64,000 nucleotides of DNA from Allocoprobacillus halotolerans (lineage in GTDB: Bacteria > Bacillota_I > Bacilli_A > Erysipelotrichales > Coprobacillaceae). Each line of letters begins with the position of its first letter. The stretch's first letter is position 1. Positions 17,626 to 28,272 of this stretch are shown piece by piece. The DNA is taken from positions 558,001 through 622,000 of the forward strand of contig NZ_CP101620.1 of the NCBI RefSeq assembly GCF_024399475.1, in the 5' to 3' direction. The notes under the pieces are model-generated. The model was not told the DNA's origin and did no database searches. It saw only the letters and a program-made list of their open reading frames with translations. A program made the translations under genes and the position numbers.

Positions 17626-18710
17626 TGTCTTATAGAGGAGGTATGTTCACAGGACAGAATATAAACATGACCTTGAGGATGAGAGATTTTACGTCCTACA
17701 CGCCCAGCAATTTGAATTAATGTGCGACAATCAAATAAATTATCTTCTCCATGATAAACAATGACTTGCACATCTTCTACTGTAATGCCTCGTTCCAGCA
17801 ATGTTGTAGATACAATCACATCTATATCGCCATTTTTCAAGGCTTCTAGATTTTCTTGATTATGCTTATGCATAGAAGACACGCCTTTCACTCTAAAGCA
17901 ACGTAATTGGTGAACCACTTTATCAACATCCTTGACAAAAGGAACATAAATAATTACTTTCTTCTTCCATTTCCAGAGTAAAAGATGGATTATGAAAATT
18001 TGTAAACAACGAGGACAAATCATCAATCGAGGTACTGGAAGATCATAGCCATGGTATCTTCGATTCATTATTAGTAATTCTTCTTGATGAATATCCTCTT
18101 TCACAAATGTTGCACTGAGTTTTACATAATTTCCTCTACAACAATTTGTAAAAATTTCCTGTAAAACACGATTTCCATAAAACGGAAATGCGTCCACTTC
18201 ATCAGCAATAATTAAATCAAAACCAGTACTTTCAAAACGATATAACTGATGCATGGTACAAATGATAAACTGTGCTTCAATATTTTCAGTGTGCCCACCA
18301 TAAACTAAGCCAATATCAACAAATCGAAAGGAATGATAAATTCTTTGATACAACTCTTTAACGAGTTCTTTTCTAGGGATACAAAAACAGACACGATGAC
18401 CTTGTTCAAGGGCATACTGAATAAGTTCAAAGACAATCTCAGTTTTTCCTGAGCCACAAACAGCAAGAACTAAAGAATGAAGTTGGTTTTGGTAATTTTC
18501 CACAAGTTGTCTGGATATTTGTTTTTGTGATGCAGACAATTCAAAATCAAGATGATATTGAACTGCTTTGGATGGATATTGAAAACCTTCAGGCACGATC
18601 TTTTCATCAACAAAAACACGATGGAAAGCAATACATTCTCGACAATAGTACTTTCCGTTTAACTTGTATAAACGATTAACATTTCGATTATGACATCTTG
18701 GACATTCCAC
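17583..18710 (-). CDS. comFA: ComFA-like DEAD-box DNA translocase
   Basis: 375 residues. N-terminal four-cysteine zinc finger (CPRC ... CREC, residues 3-25), Walker A AVCGSGKTE, DEAD-type Walker B IADEVDAF, motif III KLSAT, and C-terminal helicase motifs (STTLLERGITVEDV, QIAGRVGR). ComFA is the ATPase that helps pull transforming DNA through ComEC in competent Firmicutes. It is a little shorter than the B. subtilis protein but all motifs are present. comFC follows with overlap; together they indicate a retained DNA-uptake machinery, though no comEC/comG genes are in the window. Confidence 0.92.
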   Translation of the reverse strand: MECPRCHNRNVNRLYKLNGKYYCRECIAFHRVFVDEKIVPEGFQYPSKAVQYHLDFELSASQKQISRQLVENYQNQLHSLVLAVCGSGKTEIVFELIQYALEQGHRVCFCIPRKELVKELYQRIYHSFRFVDIGLVYGGHTENIEAQFIICTMHQLYRFESTGFDLIIADEVDAFPFYGNRVLQEIFTNCCRGNYVKLSATFVKEDIHQEELLIMNRRYHGYDLPVPRLMICPRCLQIFIIHLLLWKWKKKVIIYVPFVKDVDKVVHQLRCFRVKGVSSMHKHNQENLEALKNGDIDVIVSTTLLERGITVEDVQVIVYHGEDNLFDCRTLIQIAGRVGRKISHPQGHVYILSCEHTSSIRQCIHTIKDLNTMNV

Positions 18711-18834
18711 TTTTCATCACCCACTAGTATCATAGCACAGATAACACTTGAAAAATCTCAACTTTGTCTTATCTTTTTCTCAAATTCTTCTCATAATTTT
18801 TTAAACATTTCATACAATATATGGGGTGAAATCT

Positions 18835-20631
18835 ATGTGTGGTATTATAACAATTTGTAATTATACGAAACATTTACTTGATTATGATGAGAAAATCATG
18901 ACAATGACAAAACTTTTACACAAACGTGGTCCTGATCATATGGGATATTTTATGACACCCCATTGTTTAATGGGACATACACGTTTAGCTATTATTGATT
19001 TAAAAAATGGACACCAACCAATTCTTTATACGCATCATGACCGTACTTATCGCATGACTTATAATGGAGAAATTTATAATATGACAGAAATCAAAAATCA
19101 ATTGATTGAACGTGGATATACATTTCAAACAATGAGTGATAGTGAGGTTATTTTAGCTGCCTATATTGAATATCAGGAACATTGTCTTGATTTATTGGAA
19201 GGAATTTTTGCGTTTGCGATAGATGATGGTGAAAAACTCTTTGCTGCTAGAGATCCTCTAGGTGTTAAACCTCTTTACTATACCTTACAAAATGGAACTT
19301 TGGTTATTGCCAGTGAAATCAAAAGTCTTTTAAGTTATCTTGGTCAAGCTATCGTTGATGAAAAGGGTGTGAAAGAACTCTTAGGATTGGGACCAAGTTT
19401 AACACCAGGGCATACAGTTTATAAAAACATTTATGCCTTAAGACCTGGCTATTACCTCTATTTTCAAAAAGATATACAGGTTCATTGTTATTGGAAATTA
19501 CATGATGCATCACATGATGAAGATTTACCAGAAACCATTCAACATGTTCGTCATCTTGTCATCAAAAGCATTCAGCACCAATTATTAAGTGATGTCCCTT
19601 TATCAACAATGTTGTCAGGTGGATTAGATTCCAGCATTATCACGGCTGTTACATCTCAATATATCCACCCACTTTCCACGTATAGTGTGACTTATGAAGA
19701 TCAAAATAAATATTTTCAAGCCTATGATTATCAAACAACAATGGATGATGAATATATTCATCAGATGGTCACACGTTATTCAACTCATCATCATTCTATC
19801 GTTTTAAAACAAACTGATTTAATTGAAACTTTAAAAGAATCTTTGATTGCTAGAGATATGCCAGGAATGGCAGACATTGATGCCAGTTTTTTACTCTTTT
19901 CAAAAGCCATTGCCAAAGAAAATAAAGTGGCATTATCTGGAGAATGTGCAGATGAAATTTTTGGTGGTTATCCTTGGTTTTATAAACCAGAGCTATACCA
20001 ATTACCATATTTTCCATGGATGCGTGACTTAGATCAAAAACTTGATATGTTTAATGATAAAGTTCAAAAATTACATTTAAAAGATTATATTATTCAACGT
20101 TATCAAGAAACATTACAAGAAATTCATACTGATAATCGTAAAAAACAACTCATTTATTTAAATACACAATGGTTCATGCAAACATTACTCACACGTGCTG
20201 ATAGCCAAACAATGCGTGCTTCTTTGGAAGTGAGAGTTCCATTTGCATCGACTGAAATACTACAATATCTTTACAATATGCCTGAAGAATATATGTTTTA
20301 TAAAGGAGAAGAAAAAGGTATTCTTCGTCAAGCTTTCGCTGATTTTTTACCTGAAGATATTATTCATCGTAAAAAGAATCCTTATCCTAAAACCTATTCT
20401 CCTCTTTATGAACAACTTATTGAAGAAAAATTAAAAGAATCCCTTAAGGATCCTTCCAATCTTTTATTTCAATTTTTCGATAGACAAAAACTTGAAAACT
20501 TCATTCAAACACATGGTCAAAGTTTTTCAGCGCCTTGGTTTGGACAACTGATGATGGGTCCACAACTCATGGCCTATTTCTATCAAATCTATCTATGGGG
20601 GCAAATTTATCATATTCAACTTGAATTTTAA
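18835..20631 (+). CDS. asnB: Asparagine synthase (glutamine-hydrolysing)
   Basis: 598 residues from ATG 18835, chosen because Cys2 must become the N-terminal nucleophile (MCGII); GGGTGA precedes it. The N-terminal class II glutamine amidotransferase domain (about 1-210) contains HRGPD and the NGEIYN motif. The synthetase domain has the PP-loop SGGLDSS and SGECADEIFGGYPWF. It converts aspartate, glutamine and ATP to asparagine, glutamate, AMP and PPi in the cytoplasm. Monocistronic, with a terminator immediately after the stop. Confidence 0.96.
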   Translation: MCGIITICNYTKHLLDYDEKIMTMTKLLHKRGPDHMGYFMTPHCLMGHTRLAIIDLKNGHQPILYTHHDRTYRMTYNGEIYNMTEIKNQLIERGYTFQTMSDSEVILAAYIEYQEHCLDLLEGIFAFAIDDGEKLFAARDPLGVKPLYYTLQNGTLVIASEIKSLLSYLGQAIVDEKGVKELLGLGPSLTPGHTVYKNIYALRPGYYLYFQKDIQVHCYWKLHDASHDEDLPETIQHVRHLVIKSIQHQLLSDVPLSTMLSGGLDSSIITAVTSQYIHPLSTYSVTYEDQNKYFQAYDYQTTMDDEYIHQMVTRYSTHHHSIVLKQTDLIETLKESLIARDMPGMADIDASFLLFSKAIAKENKVALSGECADEIFGGYPWFYKPELYQLPYFPWMRDLDQKLDMFNDKVQKLHLKDYIIQRYQETLQEIHTDNRKKQLIYLNTQWFMQTLLTRADSQTMRASLEVRVPFASTEILQYLYNMPEEYMFYKGEEKGILRQAFADFLPEDIIHRKKNPYPKTYSPLYEQLIEEKLKESLKDPSNLLFQFFDRQKLENFIQTHGQSFSAPWFGQLMMGPQLMAYFYQIYLWGQIYHIQLEF

Positions 20632-20653
20632 GCAGGGCATCCTGCTTTTTTAT
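20631..20653. terminator. Shared terminator of asnB and the convergent GDPD gene
   Basis: AGCAGG/CCTGCT stem (20631-20636, 20641-20646) followed by six T residues on the plus strand; it overlaps the end of the convergent gene. Confidence 0.75.
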
Positions 20654-22493
20654 ATATTTTCTTCATAATAGGAATGTGGATGCTCCTGCAAATAAGAATC
20701 AATAACCTGTCGTCCAAGATCAGGATAATTGGTAATTAAGCCACTGACTCCCATATCTAAATATTGACGCATTTTCTTTTCATCATCCACTGTCCAAACA
20801 TAAATAGGAATCATCTGAGAAATCGCTTTTTGAATCAAAGAAGTACTCGCTCGACTTTGTTCAATAGCGAGAAAATCAATATCCATACTCCATATACTTG
20901 CATCAATATCACCAATACTTCCATAAATGCAATAGCCTACCCACCAATCGGGATAAAGACGATGCAAATAGGCAACAGTGGGATAATGCAATGACATAAA
21001 CATGGATTGTGAAGAAAATTGATATTGATTGACAATTTGACTAACCTGATCAATCATTTCTTGATAGTTTTCATCATTTGGTTTTAATTCAATCAATAAT
21101 TTGATATGAAGGTGCTGTTGTTGTATTTTTTGAATCAAATGTTCTAAAGTCACAGGATGTGCTGTCATTTGTGATGATTTTAATGTCACATCTTCAAATT
21201 GTGTAGCTGTTAAATCTGCCACTGGTGAAGAACTATCGGATAATCTAGACATTGTTGTATCATGATAAACAACAGGAATGCCATCTTTTGATAACTGGAT
21301 ATCAATTTCAGCAAAATCTCCACCGCATATTTTGGCATTTTCAACCGCTTCAAAAGTATTTTCAATAGCATAACCAGAACCACGATGTCCTATCACATAT
21401 GGCTTGTGGAGTCTTAAATCCTGATGAAAATAGATAATAGCCACAATTCCAACACATATAACACAGGCAATTTTAATATATTTTTGATAAGTTTGAATCC
21501 AATGTATTTGTGATAAACTTTGCTTAAGACTTGCTAATGTTTCTCCTGATCCTTTTTGAAAACGTGTTAAGAATTGTTGCAAATGTGAAGTATCCATATC
21601 TAAATCTTGGATTGTTTTTATTTCTGTTTCATATTGACAAAATAGTGAAATCAGATAATTCAAAAAGAAAATCATTCCCAGCATTGTCAATAAATAAATC
21701 CCAATATATTGTAAAACACTATAACGAAAAGATGTAAAATGAATAAAATATTTCAAAAAATAAATATTAAAATCACGATTATGTAATAATGGATAAGTTA
21801 ACATACCCATGATTCCATTTTCTACCACAATCCATACAATCATTGATATGAGTAACATTAATTTTTGTTGAATCGTTACTTTTTTAAGTAACAACCATCC
21901 TTTTTGAATAGCCTGAATAAAAGAAATACGCTCTAAAGAAAGATATAAAGGAACAAATATCGTTATAATGAACAAGCTATAATAAAGAAAATAAATAAGA
22001 AGAATTAAAAATTGACCACTCTGTGTTAATTGAAGTTCACCAAAAATAAAAGCTGGTATATCCCATCTTGGTACATAATTATTAATATATCCTACATGCA
22101 CCAGTGGCAACAATAATAACATATATAAACCACTTAATAAAAATGTTGGTTTATGAATATTTTTAAGATTTAAAAAGCTCTTTAAAACGATTTCTTTGAG
22201 TTGATATTTTTTTGTTGATGTTCTAAAGTTATGATTTGAATCACAACATATAAATTATAATAAATTAAAAACATCATTGCTAAAAGAAGAATCAATAAAA
22301 TAATAATTCCTTGAAATGATAAAAATACTTCTATCATATTTTGATTAAATGCAATACTTACTGAAACCTTTTTTAAATATTCTTTTAAAACTAATCTTAA
22401 AAGAGGACTGAAAGCAAAGAGGATGATAAGTTTGTATATTACAGTAAATTGTAAAATATTTTTCACTAAAGAACCATACTTTTTCATATTCAC
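20650..22493 (-). CDS. Membrane-anchored glycerophosphodiester phosphodiesterase (frame broken at a T7 run)
   Basis: Two open frames form one protein of about 614 residues. The first 100 residues (from GTG 22493 or ATG 22487) and the next 240 contain about seven or eight hydrophobic segments, the GDPD membrane domain. The soluble C-terminal GDPD domain has the catalytic motifs GHRG, ENTFEA, EIDIQLSKDG and YHD. It would hydrolyse glycerophosphodiesters to glycerol-3-phosphate and an alcohol, probably in lipid or teichoic acid turnover. The frames meet at a T7 run on the plus strand (22207-22213); adding one base fuses them as HQQKKYQLKEIVLK. Confidence 0.88.
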
Positions 22494-22515
22494 TCATCAT
22501 CCCCTTTTCCCTCTA

Positions 22516-22926
22516 TCATACATAATCTTCTAAGTTTGTCAAATCTCTTTTCCAAAAATAATATTTATAAATCAAAAATGTAACTATGGTACTCATCAAA
22601 GCAATATAAAATTCAGGATAACAAAGTTCTAGACTTAAACTGAAATTAAAAGCTCCAGAAATTGTTAAGATATGCCATGTGAAAAATTCATAAATTTCCA
22701 TTGCTAATAATCCTATTAAACCAATACAACTTAACATATAACTGGTATGTCCAAAATGTGTCCATATTCCGACAAGTGTCAAGATGATACATGTCACTGC
22801 AATGGGATTGTCCATTAAAATAAATCCCGATATATCCTGTATTCCCTTTTGTCCACCAAACCAGGACATAAACATCGTTGATAAACTGATTATAAAAATG
22901 ATTGTCATAGCTATTTTTCTTTTCAT
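22516..22926 (-). CDS. Small multi-pass membrane protein of unknown function
   Basis: About 136 residues from the MKRK start; four hydrophobic segments (roughly residues 5-25, 38-58, 64-82 and 100-122) and a short charged cytoplasmic tail. No conserved motif is recognised. It lies 22 bases upstream of the GDPD gene on the same strand, so the two may be co-transcribed. Confidence 0.6.
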   Translation of the reverse strand: MKRKIAMTIIFIISLSTMFMSWFGGQKGIQDISGFILMDNPIAVTCIILTLVGIWTHFGHTSYMLSCIGLIGLLAMEIYEFFTWHILTISGAFNFSLSLELCYPEFYIALMSTIVTFLIYKYYFWKRDLTNLEDYV

Positions 22927-22991
22927 ATTGATCACCCTATCATAGTATAGTGAATTGAACTGAAAACTTTCTTAATAAATTCTTAATATTT

Positions 22992-23025
22992 TATAAAAGA
23001 AAACAAGACCATTACTGATCTTGTT
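22992..23025 (-). terminator. Terminator of the V-type ATPase operon
   Basis: AACAAGA (23002-23008) pairs with TCTTGTT (23019-23025); the minus strand continues with a T-rich TTCTTTTAT. It overlaps the atpD stop. Confidence 0.7.
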
Positions 23026-23652
23026 CCTGTTTTAATCTTTCTTGTTTATTTTTCTGTGTCTTGATAACTTTTTGACGAGAGAATTCTTCACGATCTTTTT
23101 CATCTAATGATTCACTAATAAATTTCACTGTTCTTTCAAATTCAGGAATAGAAATGTTTTGTAAAGCATTCGCACGTTTTTGTGTCTTACGAATAGCATT
23201 GGCTAAACGATACACAGCATTTTCTATTTCTGCAAGTTTAACTGTCAACTCTTTAACATGATAGAAACAACGATAAGCATAATCCACTTTAGAGTTAGCT
23301 CTTTCAAAACCATAACCTAAACGAAGTGGTGTCTTTTCATAATTGACTTTTGGAATTTCTACTCCCATAACACTTCGATAAGTTACACTTATTCCTTCGT
23401 CAATAGGTACAGCCTCAACAATATCACTAATAATACCTAGTGACATATTGGCTTCTTGAAGAGCATAATATGCTTTTTGATAAGAATCAGTAATATCATC
23501 TCTAATCAATTTAACATCATCTAATAAATTCATCATTTCCTTGATGAGAACATTTCTTTTTTATCCATTAAGTCATAACCCAAATAAGCAAGCTCTAATG
23601 ACTTTTTGGTTGCGATAAGATTTCCTTTCGTTGGAAAGACTTGATTAGCCAT
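23012..23652 (-). CDS. atpD: V-type ATP synthase subunit D (frame broken at a T6 run)
   Basis: The central-stalk subunit, coiled-coil rotor shaft in the A3B3 head. The true start is ATG 23652, overlapping the subunit B stop by eight bases, and it reads [20 protein letters not shown], the family's N-terminal hallmark. After LMDKK the frame breaks at a T6 run on the plus strand (23557-23562). Adding one base continues into [15 protein letters not shown] and the remaining 170 residues, giving the normal length of 213. A broken D subunit in an otherwise intact operon would be surprising, so a missed base is the likelier explanation. Confidence 0.93.
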
Positions 23653-25096
23653 TATCTACTGCCTGTTGTAACTCTTTAATCATTGTATCTTCTTGAAGAT
23701 CAAATTGAGCTACTGCTTTTTCATGATCGTAGAATTGTTCTAATACGGCATTATCAATACGATCCAATTCATTTTTAGGAAGAACTGATAATAATGTCCA
23801 TCCTAAATCCAATGTTTCTTCAATAGATCGGTTTGTATTGAAGCCTTGATTAAGGAAATGTTGTTCAAATAAACGTCCAAATTCCATATATTTTCTATCC
23901 ACTGGTGTTAATTCATCTTCACCAATAACTGATGTCAATGATTTAACATCCTGGACATGTGCATAAGCAGCAAATAACTGGTTAGATACATCTGAATGAT
24001 CTTTTCTTGTATAACCTTCACCAATACCATCTTTCATCAAACGTGAAAGTGATGGAAGAACACTCACTGGTGGATAGATACCCATTGAATTCAATTCTGA
24101 ATCAAGTGTAATCTGTCCTTCTGTAATGTATCCAGTTAAGTCTGGTACAGGGTGTGTAATATCATTGTTAGGCATTGTGAGAATTGGGATTTGTGTCACT
24201 GAACCTTTGGCTGATTTAGAAATACCAGCTCTTTCATATAAAGAAGCTAAGTCAGAATATAAATATCCTGGATAACCTTTACGTCCTGGAATTTCACCTT
24301 TACTTGATGAGAATTCACGTAAAGCTTCACAATATGAAGTGACATCTGTATAAATAACCAAAACATGCATATCATGTTCATAAGCCAAATATTCAGCGGC
24401 AGTTAAAGCACAACGAGGTGTTAATGTACGTTCAATGATTGGATCATTAGATAAGTTCAAGAACATGACAACTCTTTGCATAACGCCAGCTTCTTCAAAA
24501 GAACGTCTGAAATATTCAGCAACGTCATTTGTCACACCCATTGCGGCAAAAACAACTGCAAATCCACTACCATCATCATCTTTAACTTTGGCTTGTTTAA
24601 CAATTTGAACAGCTAATTGATTGTGTGGTAACCCTGAACCAGAGAAAATTGGTAATTTTTGTCCACGAATCAATGTTGTTAAACAGTCAATAGATGAAAT
24701 ACCTGTATTAATATAGTTTCTTGGATAAACACGTGCAACCGGATTTAATGGCTGACCATTAATATCCATAGATTTTTCAGCATAAATATCACCAAGTCCA
24801 TCAATTGGTTTTCCTGCTCCTGAGAATACACGCCCTAAAATTTCTTTAGATACAGGAAGTTCCATTGGATGACCTAATAATCTTGTTTTTGTATTAGCAA
24901 GAGATAAAGAGTTTGTTCCCTCAAAAACCTGAACAACCACTCTTTCTCCTTCAATTTGAACGATACGTCCTAAACGAGTTGAACCATCTTTTAATTGTAA
25001 TTCGACCATTTCGTCATATGAAGCATCTTTAACATGATCTAATACGACTAATGAACCATTAATTTCGCTCAACCCTACATATTGTAGACTCATCAC
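23645..25096 (-). CDS. atpB: V-type ATP synthase subunit B
   Basis: 483 residues, the non-catalytic nucleotide-binding subunit of the A3B3 hexamer. The P-loop is degenerate ([11 protein letters not shown]), as expected for B, while the family segments [30 protein letters not shown] and [19 protein letters not shown] are present. Lies 11 bases after subunit A and overlaps subunit D by eight bases, all in one operon. Works with A in the cytoplasmic head to couple ATP hydrolysis or synthesis to ion flow. Confidence 0.97.
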   Translation of the reverse strand: MMSLQYVGLSEINGSLVVLDHVKDASYDEMVELQLKDGSTRLGRIVQIEGERVVVQVFEGTNSLSLANTKTRLLGHPMELPVSKEILGRVFSGAGKPIDGLGDIYAEKSMDINGQPLNPVARVYPRNYINTGISSIDCLTTLIRGQKLPIFSGSGLPHNQLAVQIVKQAKVKDDDGSGFAVVFAAMGVTNDVAEYFRRSFEEAGVMQRVVMFLNLSNDPIIERTLTPRCALTAAEYLAYEHDMHVLVIYTDVTSYCEALREFSSSKGEIPGRKGYPGYLYSDLASLYERAGISKSAKGSVTQIPILTMPNNDITHPVPDLTGYITEGQITLDSELNSMGIYPPVSVLPSLSRLMKDGIGEGYTRKDHSDVSNQLFAAYAHVQDVKSLTSVIGEDELTPVDRKYMEFGRLFEQHFLNQGFNTNRSIEETLDLGWTLLSVLPKNELDRIDNAVLEQFYDHEKAVAQFDLQEDTMIKELQQAVDNG

Positions 25097-25107
25097 TTAT
25101 TCCTCCT

Positions 25108-26865
25108 TTAGTCAATAGATGCAACTGCTTCATCAATTTCTTTATAATAATTATCAAATAAATCTAAATTATTATTTGGAACATCATATTTCATTTTGAC
25201 AACACGATCAAAAATACCTGTTTCCAAAATCAAACGAATTGGTTTTCCAGCACTGACAACTTCTTTACCACGTTTGTATAAGTATAAGATAACTTCCATC
25301 ATCTTTAACTGTTTTTCAAGTGGTACATAAGTATCATCAGGATGGAAAGCATTTTGTTGTAAATAACCAACACGCACAAGTTTAGCAACTTCGATCACTA
25401 ATTTTTGATCATCAGGTAAAACATCAGAACCCATTAATTTAACGATTTCCATTAATTTTGTTTCTTCAGCTAAAATACTTGATAATTCCTGACGATCTCT
25501 TAAGAATTTAGAATCAACATTTTTATTGAACCATCTTTCAAGATCAGGCACATATTCACTATAACTTTGATTCCAGTTAATCGCAAAGTAATGACGCGCA
25601 TAGGCTAAGGCTTTATCTAATGCCCAGAAAGTACGTACGAAACGTTTTGTATTTTGGGTTACTGGTTCAGAGAAATCTGATCCTTGTGGTGATACGGCAC
25701 CGATAATTGTCACTGAACCTTTTGTTCCATTTAAGTTATTCATATATCCAGCACGTTCATAGAATTGTGATAAACGTGATGGCAAGTATGCTGGGAACCC
25801 TTCTTCAGCAGGCATTTCTTCCAAACGTCCAGAAATCTCACGTAAAGCTTCTGCCCAACGAGAAGTTGAATCCGCCATGATGGCAACATGGTAACCCATA
25901 TCACGATAATATTCAGCAAGTGTAACTCCTGTATAAATAGAAGCCTCACGAGCAGCTACTGGCATGTTAGACGTATTAGCAATTAAGACTGTTCTGTCAG
26001 TTAAAGGTCGATTTGATTTTGGGTCAATCAATTCTCTAAATTCTTCAAGAACTTGTGTCATTTCATTACCACGTTCTCCACATCCCACATAAACGATAAT
26101 ATCGGCATCACACCATTTTGCTAATTGGTGCTGAGTCATTGTTTTTCCTGTACCGAAACCTCCAGGAATCGCTGCTGTTCCCCCTTTTGCAATTGGGAAC
26201 AAAGTATCAATAACACGTTGTCCAGTTACAAGTGGCATTGAAATTGGTAAACGTTTTGAAACTGGTCTTGCTTGCTTAATTGGCCATTTCTGGGTTAAAG
26301 TACATTCCACAATTTGTCCATCTTCAGTTGCAATTTTCATCACCACATCATCAATCTTATATTGACCAGATGGCGCAACTTCAATAACTTTTCCTTTTGT
26401 ATAAGGTGAAACCATACATTTATGCGTAATTAAGTCTGTTTCAGGAATTGTTGCATAAATATCTCCACCTTTGACTTCATCGCCAACTTTAGCAACCATT
26501 GTCACATCCCATAATTTATCTTTATCCAATGGATCAACATGGCTACCAGTAGGAATAAAAGCACCAGATTCTTTCGCAATTTCTTCTAGTGGTCTTTCAA
26601 TTCCATCGAAAATATTTCTTAAAATCCCAGGCCCTAAAGTTACAGAAATAGGTTGCCCTGTTCCATAAACTGGTTCTCCCGGCTTTAATCCTGTTGTTGT
26701 TTCATAAACCTGAATTGTTGTAAGTTCTTTTTTAATAGAAATAACTTCTCCAATCAATCTGGCATGACCAACATAAACCATTTCTAACATAGAAAAGGCA
26801 TTTGTATCTTTGACTGTAACAACGGGACCATTGATTGAATAAATTACATTTTCATTCACACTCAT
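25108..26865 (-). CDS. atpA: V-type ATP synthase catalytic subunit A
   Basis: 585 residues. Walker A GGFGTGKT (about residues 233-240), the bulge or 'non-homologous' insert of V/A-type A subunits (about 115-190), catalytic GERGNEM and the SRWAEALREISGRLEEMP stretch are all present. It hydrolyses or synthesises ATP in the head. Twelve bases separate it from subunit E upstream, with a good GGGAGGT site. The frame is intact and the length is typical. Confidence 0.98.
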   Translation of the reverse strand: MSVNENVIYSINGPVVTVKDTNAFSMLEMVYVGHARLIGEVISIKKELTTIQVYETTTGLKPGEPVYGTGQPISVTLGPGILRNIFDGIERPLEEIAKESGAFIPTGSHVDPLDKDKLWDVTMVAKVGDEVKGGDIYATIPETDLITHKCMVSPYTKGKVIEVAPSGQYKIDDVVMKIATEDGQIVECTLTQKWPIKQARPVSKRLPISMPLVTGQRVIDTLFPIAKGGTAAIPGGFGTGKTMTQHQLAKWCDADIIVYVGCGERGNEMTQVLEEFRELIDPKSNRPLTDRTVLIANTSNMPVAAREASIYTGVTLAEYYRDMGYHVAIMADSTSRWAEALREISGRLEEMPAEEGFPAYLPSRLSQFYERAGYMNNLNGTKGSVTIIGAVSPQGSDFSEPVTQNTKRFVRTFWALDKALAYARHYFAINWNQSYSEYVPDLERWFNKNVDSKFLRDRQELSSILAEETKLMEIVKLMGSDVLPDDQKLVIEVAKLVRVGYLQQNAFHPDDTYVPLEKQLKMMEVILYLYKRGKEVVSAGKPIRLILETGIFDRVVKMKYDVPNNNLDLFDNYYKEIDEAVASID

Positions 26866-26876
26866 ACCTCCCGTTT

Positions 26877-27473
26877 CTATCTAATAATTAATCCAGAATT
26901 TTTATTAAACCATTCTCTTTGATTATTTAAAGCAAAATCTAATGTTTCATCAACCACTAAAGAAGATGCTTTATTTTCAAGAATAAATCCACCAATCGTA
27001 ATATCATCACTAGCTTGAACTTCAATATCTTGTCCAAAAGCTTTCACAAAAGCAGCTTTATGAGCTAAATCCTCATGAGATACATACATGATAGATTGTG
27101 AATCTTTAAAGTTATCAGCAACACGTTGAATCTTTGCTTCTACAAAAGGCATATAATCTGCACTTTTCACAAAAGCTTTTAATTCATCACGTGCTTGATC
27201 AAAGATGTTTTTTACATATTCATCTCTTTTTTCAATTAATTTTTTTGTTCTTTCAATATGACTTTCAGAAATTTCAGCAGAAGCATTAGAACTCATTTCC
27301 TCTTCTTCTTGTTTCAATTTTAAATCAGCATCTTTTTTAGCTTCAGCTTTCATTGATTCATAAGCTTCTTCCTCAAGAGCTTTCACTTCATTTAAAATTG
27401 CCTGTTCTTCACTTTTTGCTTGTCTTTCAATTTCATCTTTCATATAGAGAAATACTTGATCAATATTTTGCAT
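26877..27473 (-). CDS. atpE: V-type ATP synthase subunit E
   Basis: 198 residues; a long, highly charged helix (residues 10-110) typical of the peripheral-stalk E subunit, then a compact C-terminal domain with IGGFILENKASSLVVDETLDF-like strands that bind the head. It pairs with subunit G (32804-33115) to form the stator stalks. Identity rests on the operon position between F and A and on the family-typical C-terminus. Confidence 0.93.
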   Translation of the reverse strand: MQNIDQVFLYMKDEIERQAKSEEQAILNEVKALEEEAYESMKAEAKKDADLKLKQEEEEMSSNASAEISESHIERTKKLIEKRDEYVKNIFDQARDELKAFVKSADYMPFVEAKIQRVADNFKDSQSIMYVSHEDLAHKAAFVKAFGQDIEVQASDDITIGGFILENKASSLVVDETLDFALNNQREWFNKNSGLIIR

Positions 27474-27485
27474 AATCTATCTCTC

Positions 27486-27794
27486 CTATAATTTCACTCC
27501 GATAGCTTCAGATACATAACCATCAATTGTTTCACCAATTTTAGAATTACCATGACGGTCAGGTATTTCAGTAATGAGTGGTTTTTGTTGTTTTAATTTT
27601 ATCTCAGATATAATATCTGGACACATATCAACTAATTTTGTAGTGACTAAGATAATGGCAATAGATGAATCTTTCATCTTTGTCTGTAATATTTCAAGAA
27701 AATCTTTTCTTGTATGCACAACCACACCTTCAATACCTACAAGTCTTAGTCCTATTAATGTATCAATATTATCGCTGATTAAGAAAAATTTCAT
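27486..27794 (-). CDS. atpF: V-type ATP synthase subunit F
   Basis: 102 residues; Rossmann-like small rotor subunit with the family pattern: start FFLISDNIDTLIGLRLVGIEG, then SIAIILVTTKLVDMCPD and a C-terminal IPD...YVSEAIG. It binds subunit D in the central rotor. Encoded between K and E, as in many bacterial V-type operons with slightly shuffled order. Confidence 0.93.
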   Translation of the reverse strand: MKFFLISDNIDTLIGLRLVGIEGVVVHTRKDFLEILQTKMKDSSIAIILVTTKLVDMCPDIISEIKLKQQKPLITEIPDRHGNSKIGETIDGYVSEAIGVKL

Positions 27795-27818
27795 ATAATC
27801 AGACCTTTCTTATAAATA

Positions 27819-28247
27819 TTAAGCTAAGTTGTTGATAATTAAGATTGAAATTAATAACCCATAAATGGCAACCCCTTCACCTAAGGCAACGAAAATCAAG
27901 GCTTTACCGAAGTTGTTATCATTTTCAGAGAAAGCTCCAATTGCAGCAGGAGCTGCAGCTGCAACGGCAATACCAGCACCTAATGCAGAACATCCAGTTG
28001 CTAATGCAGCAGCGATAAATCCCATACCTTGAGCAACTGTACCAACAATAGAAGCACCTTCCGCTGCAAATGCTGAACCCATAGATAAACATAAAGTTAA
28101 AGCAACAGCTCCAAAGAATCCTCCAATATGAGTGAATAAACGCCATTTTGCACTTTCTTTACTTACTTTAGAAGTAAACATTTTTACTAATGGTAAAGAT
28201 AATAAAACAACAGCAATAGCAGGTAAAATAAACATCATTAAATTCAT
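27819..28247 (-). CDS. atpK: V-type ATP synthase proteolipid subunit K
   Basis: 142 residues from ATG 28247 (GGAGG upstream); the upstream in-frame ATG falls inside the previous gene. A leading hydrophobic segment and a signal-like stretch ending GSAFA precede the two-helix hairpin: GMGFIAAALATGCSALGAG and KALIFVALGEGVAIYGLLI. The ion-carrying glutamate is in VALGEGVAIYG. The residue after it is Gly, not Ser/Thr, and no Gln is visible in the first helix, so the sodium-binding pattern is not obvious; proton coupling is a weak inference. Confidence 0.93.
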   Translation of the reverse strand: MNLMMFILPAIAVVLLSLPLVKMFTSKVSKESAKWRLFTHIGGFFGAVALTLCLSMGSAFAAEGASIVGTVAQGMGFIAAALATGCSALGAGIAVAAAAPAAIGAFSENDNNFGKALIFVALGEGVAIYGLLISILIINNLA

Positions 28248-28272
28248 AATTTTTTCCTCCAAATATTTCTTT

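Noticed and set aside
27819-28247. Sodium-specific V-ATPase
   Set aside because: The K subunit lacks the usual Gln and Ser/Thr neighbours of the ion-binding Glu; sequence by eye cannot settle ion choice.
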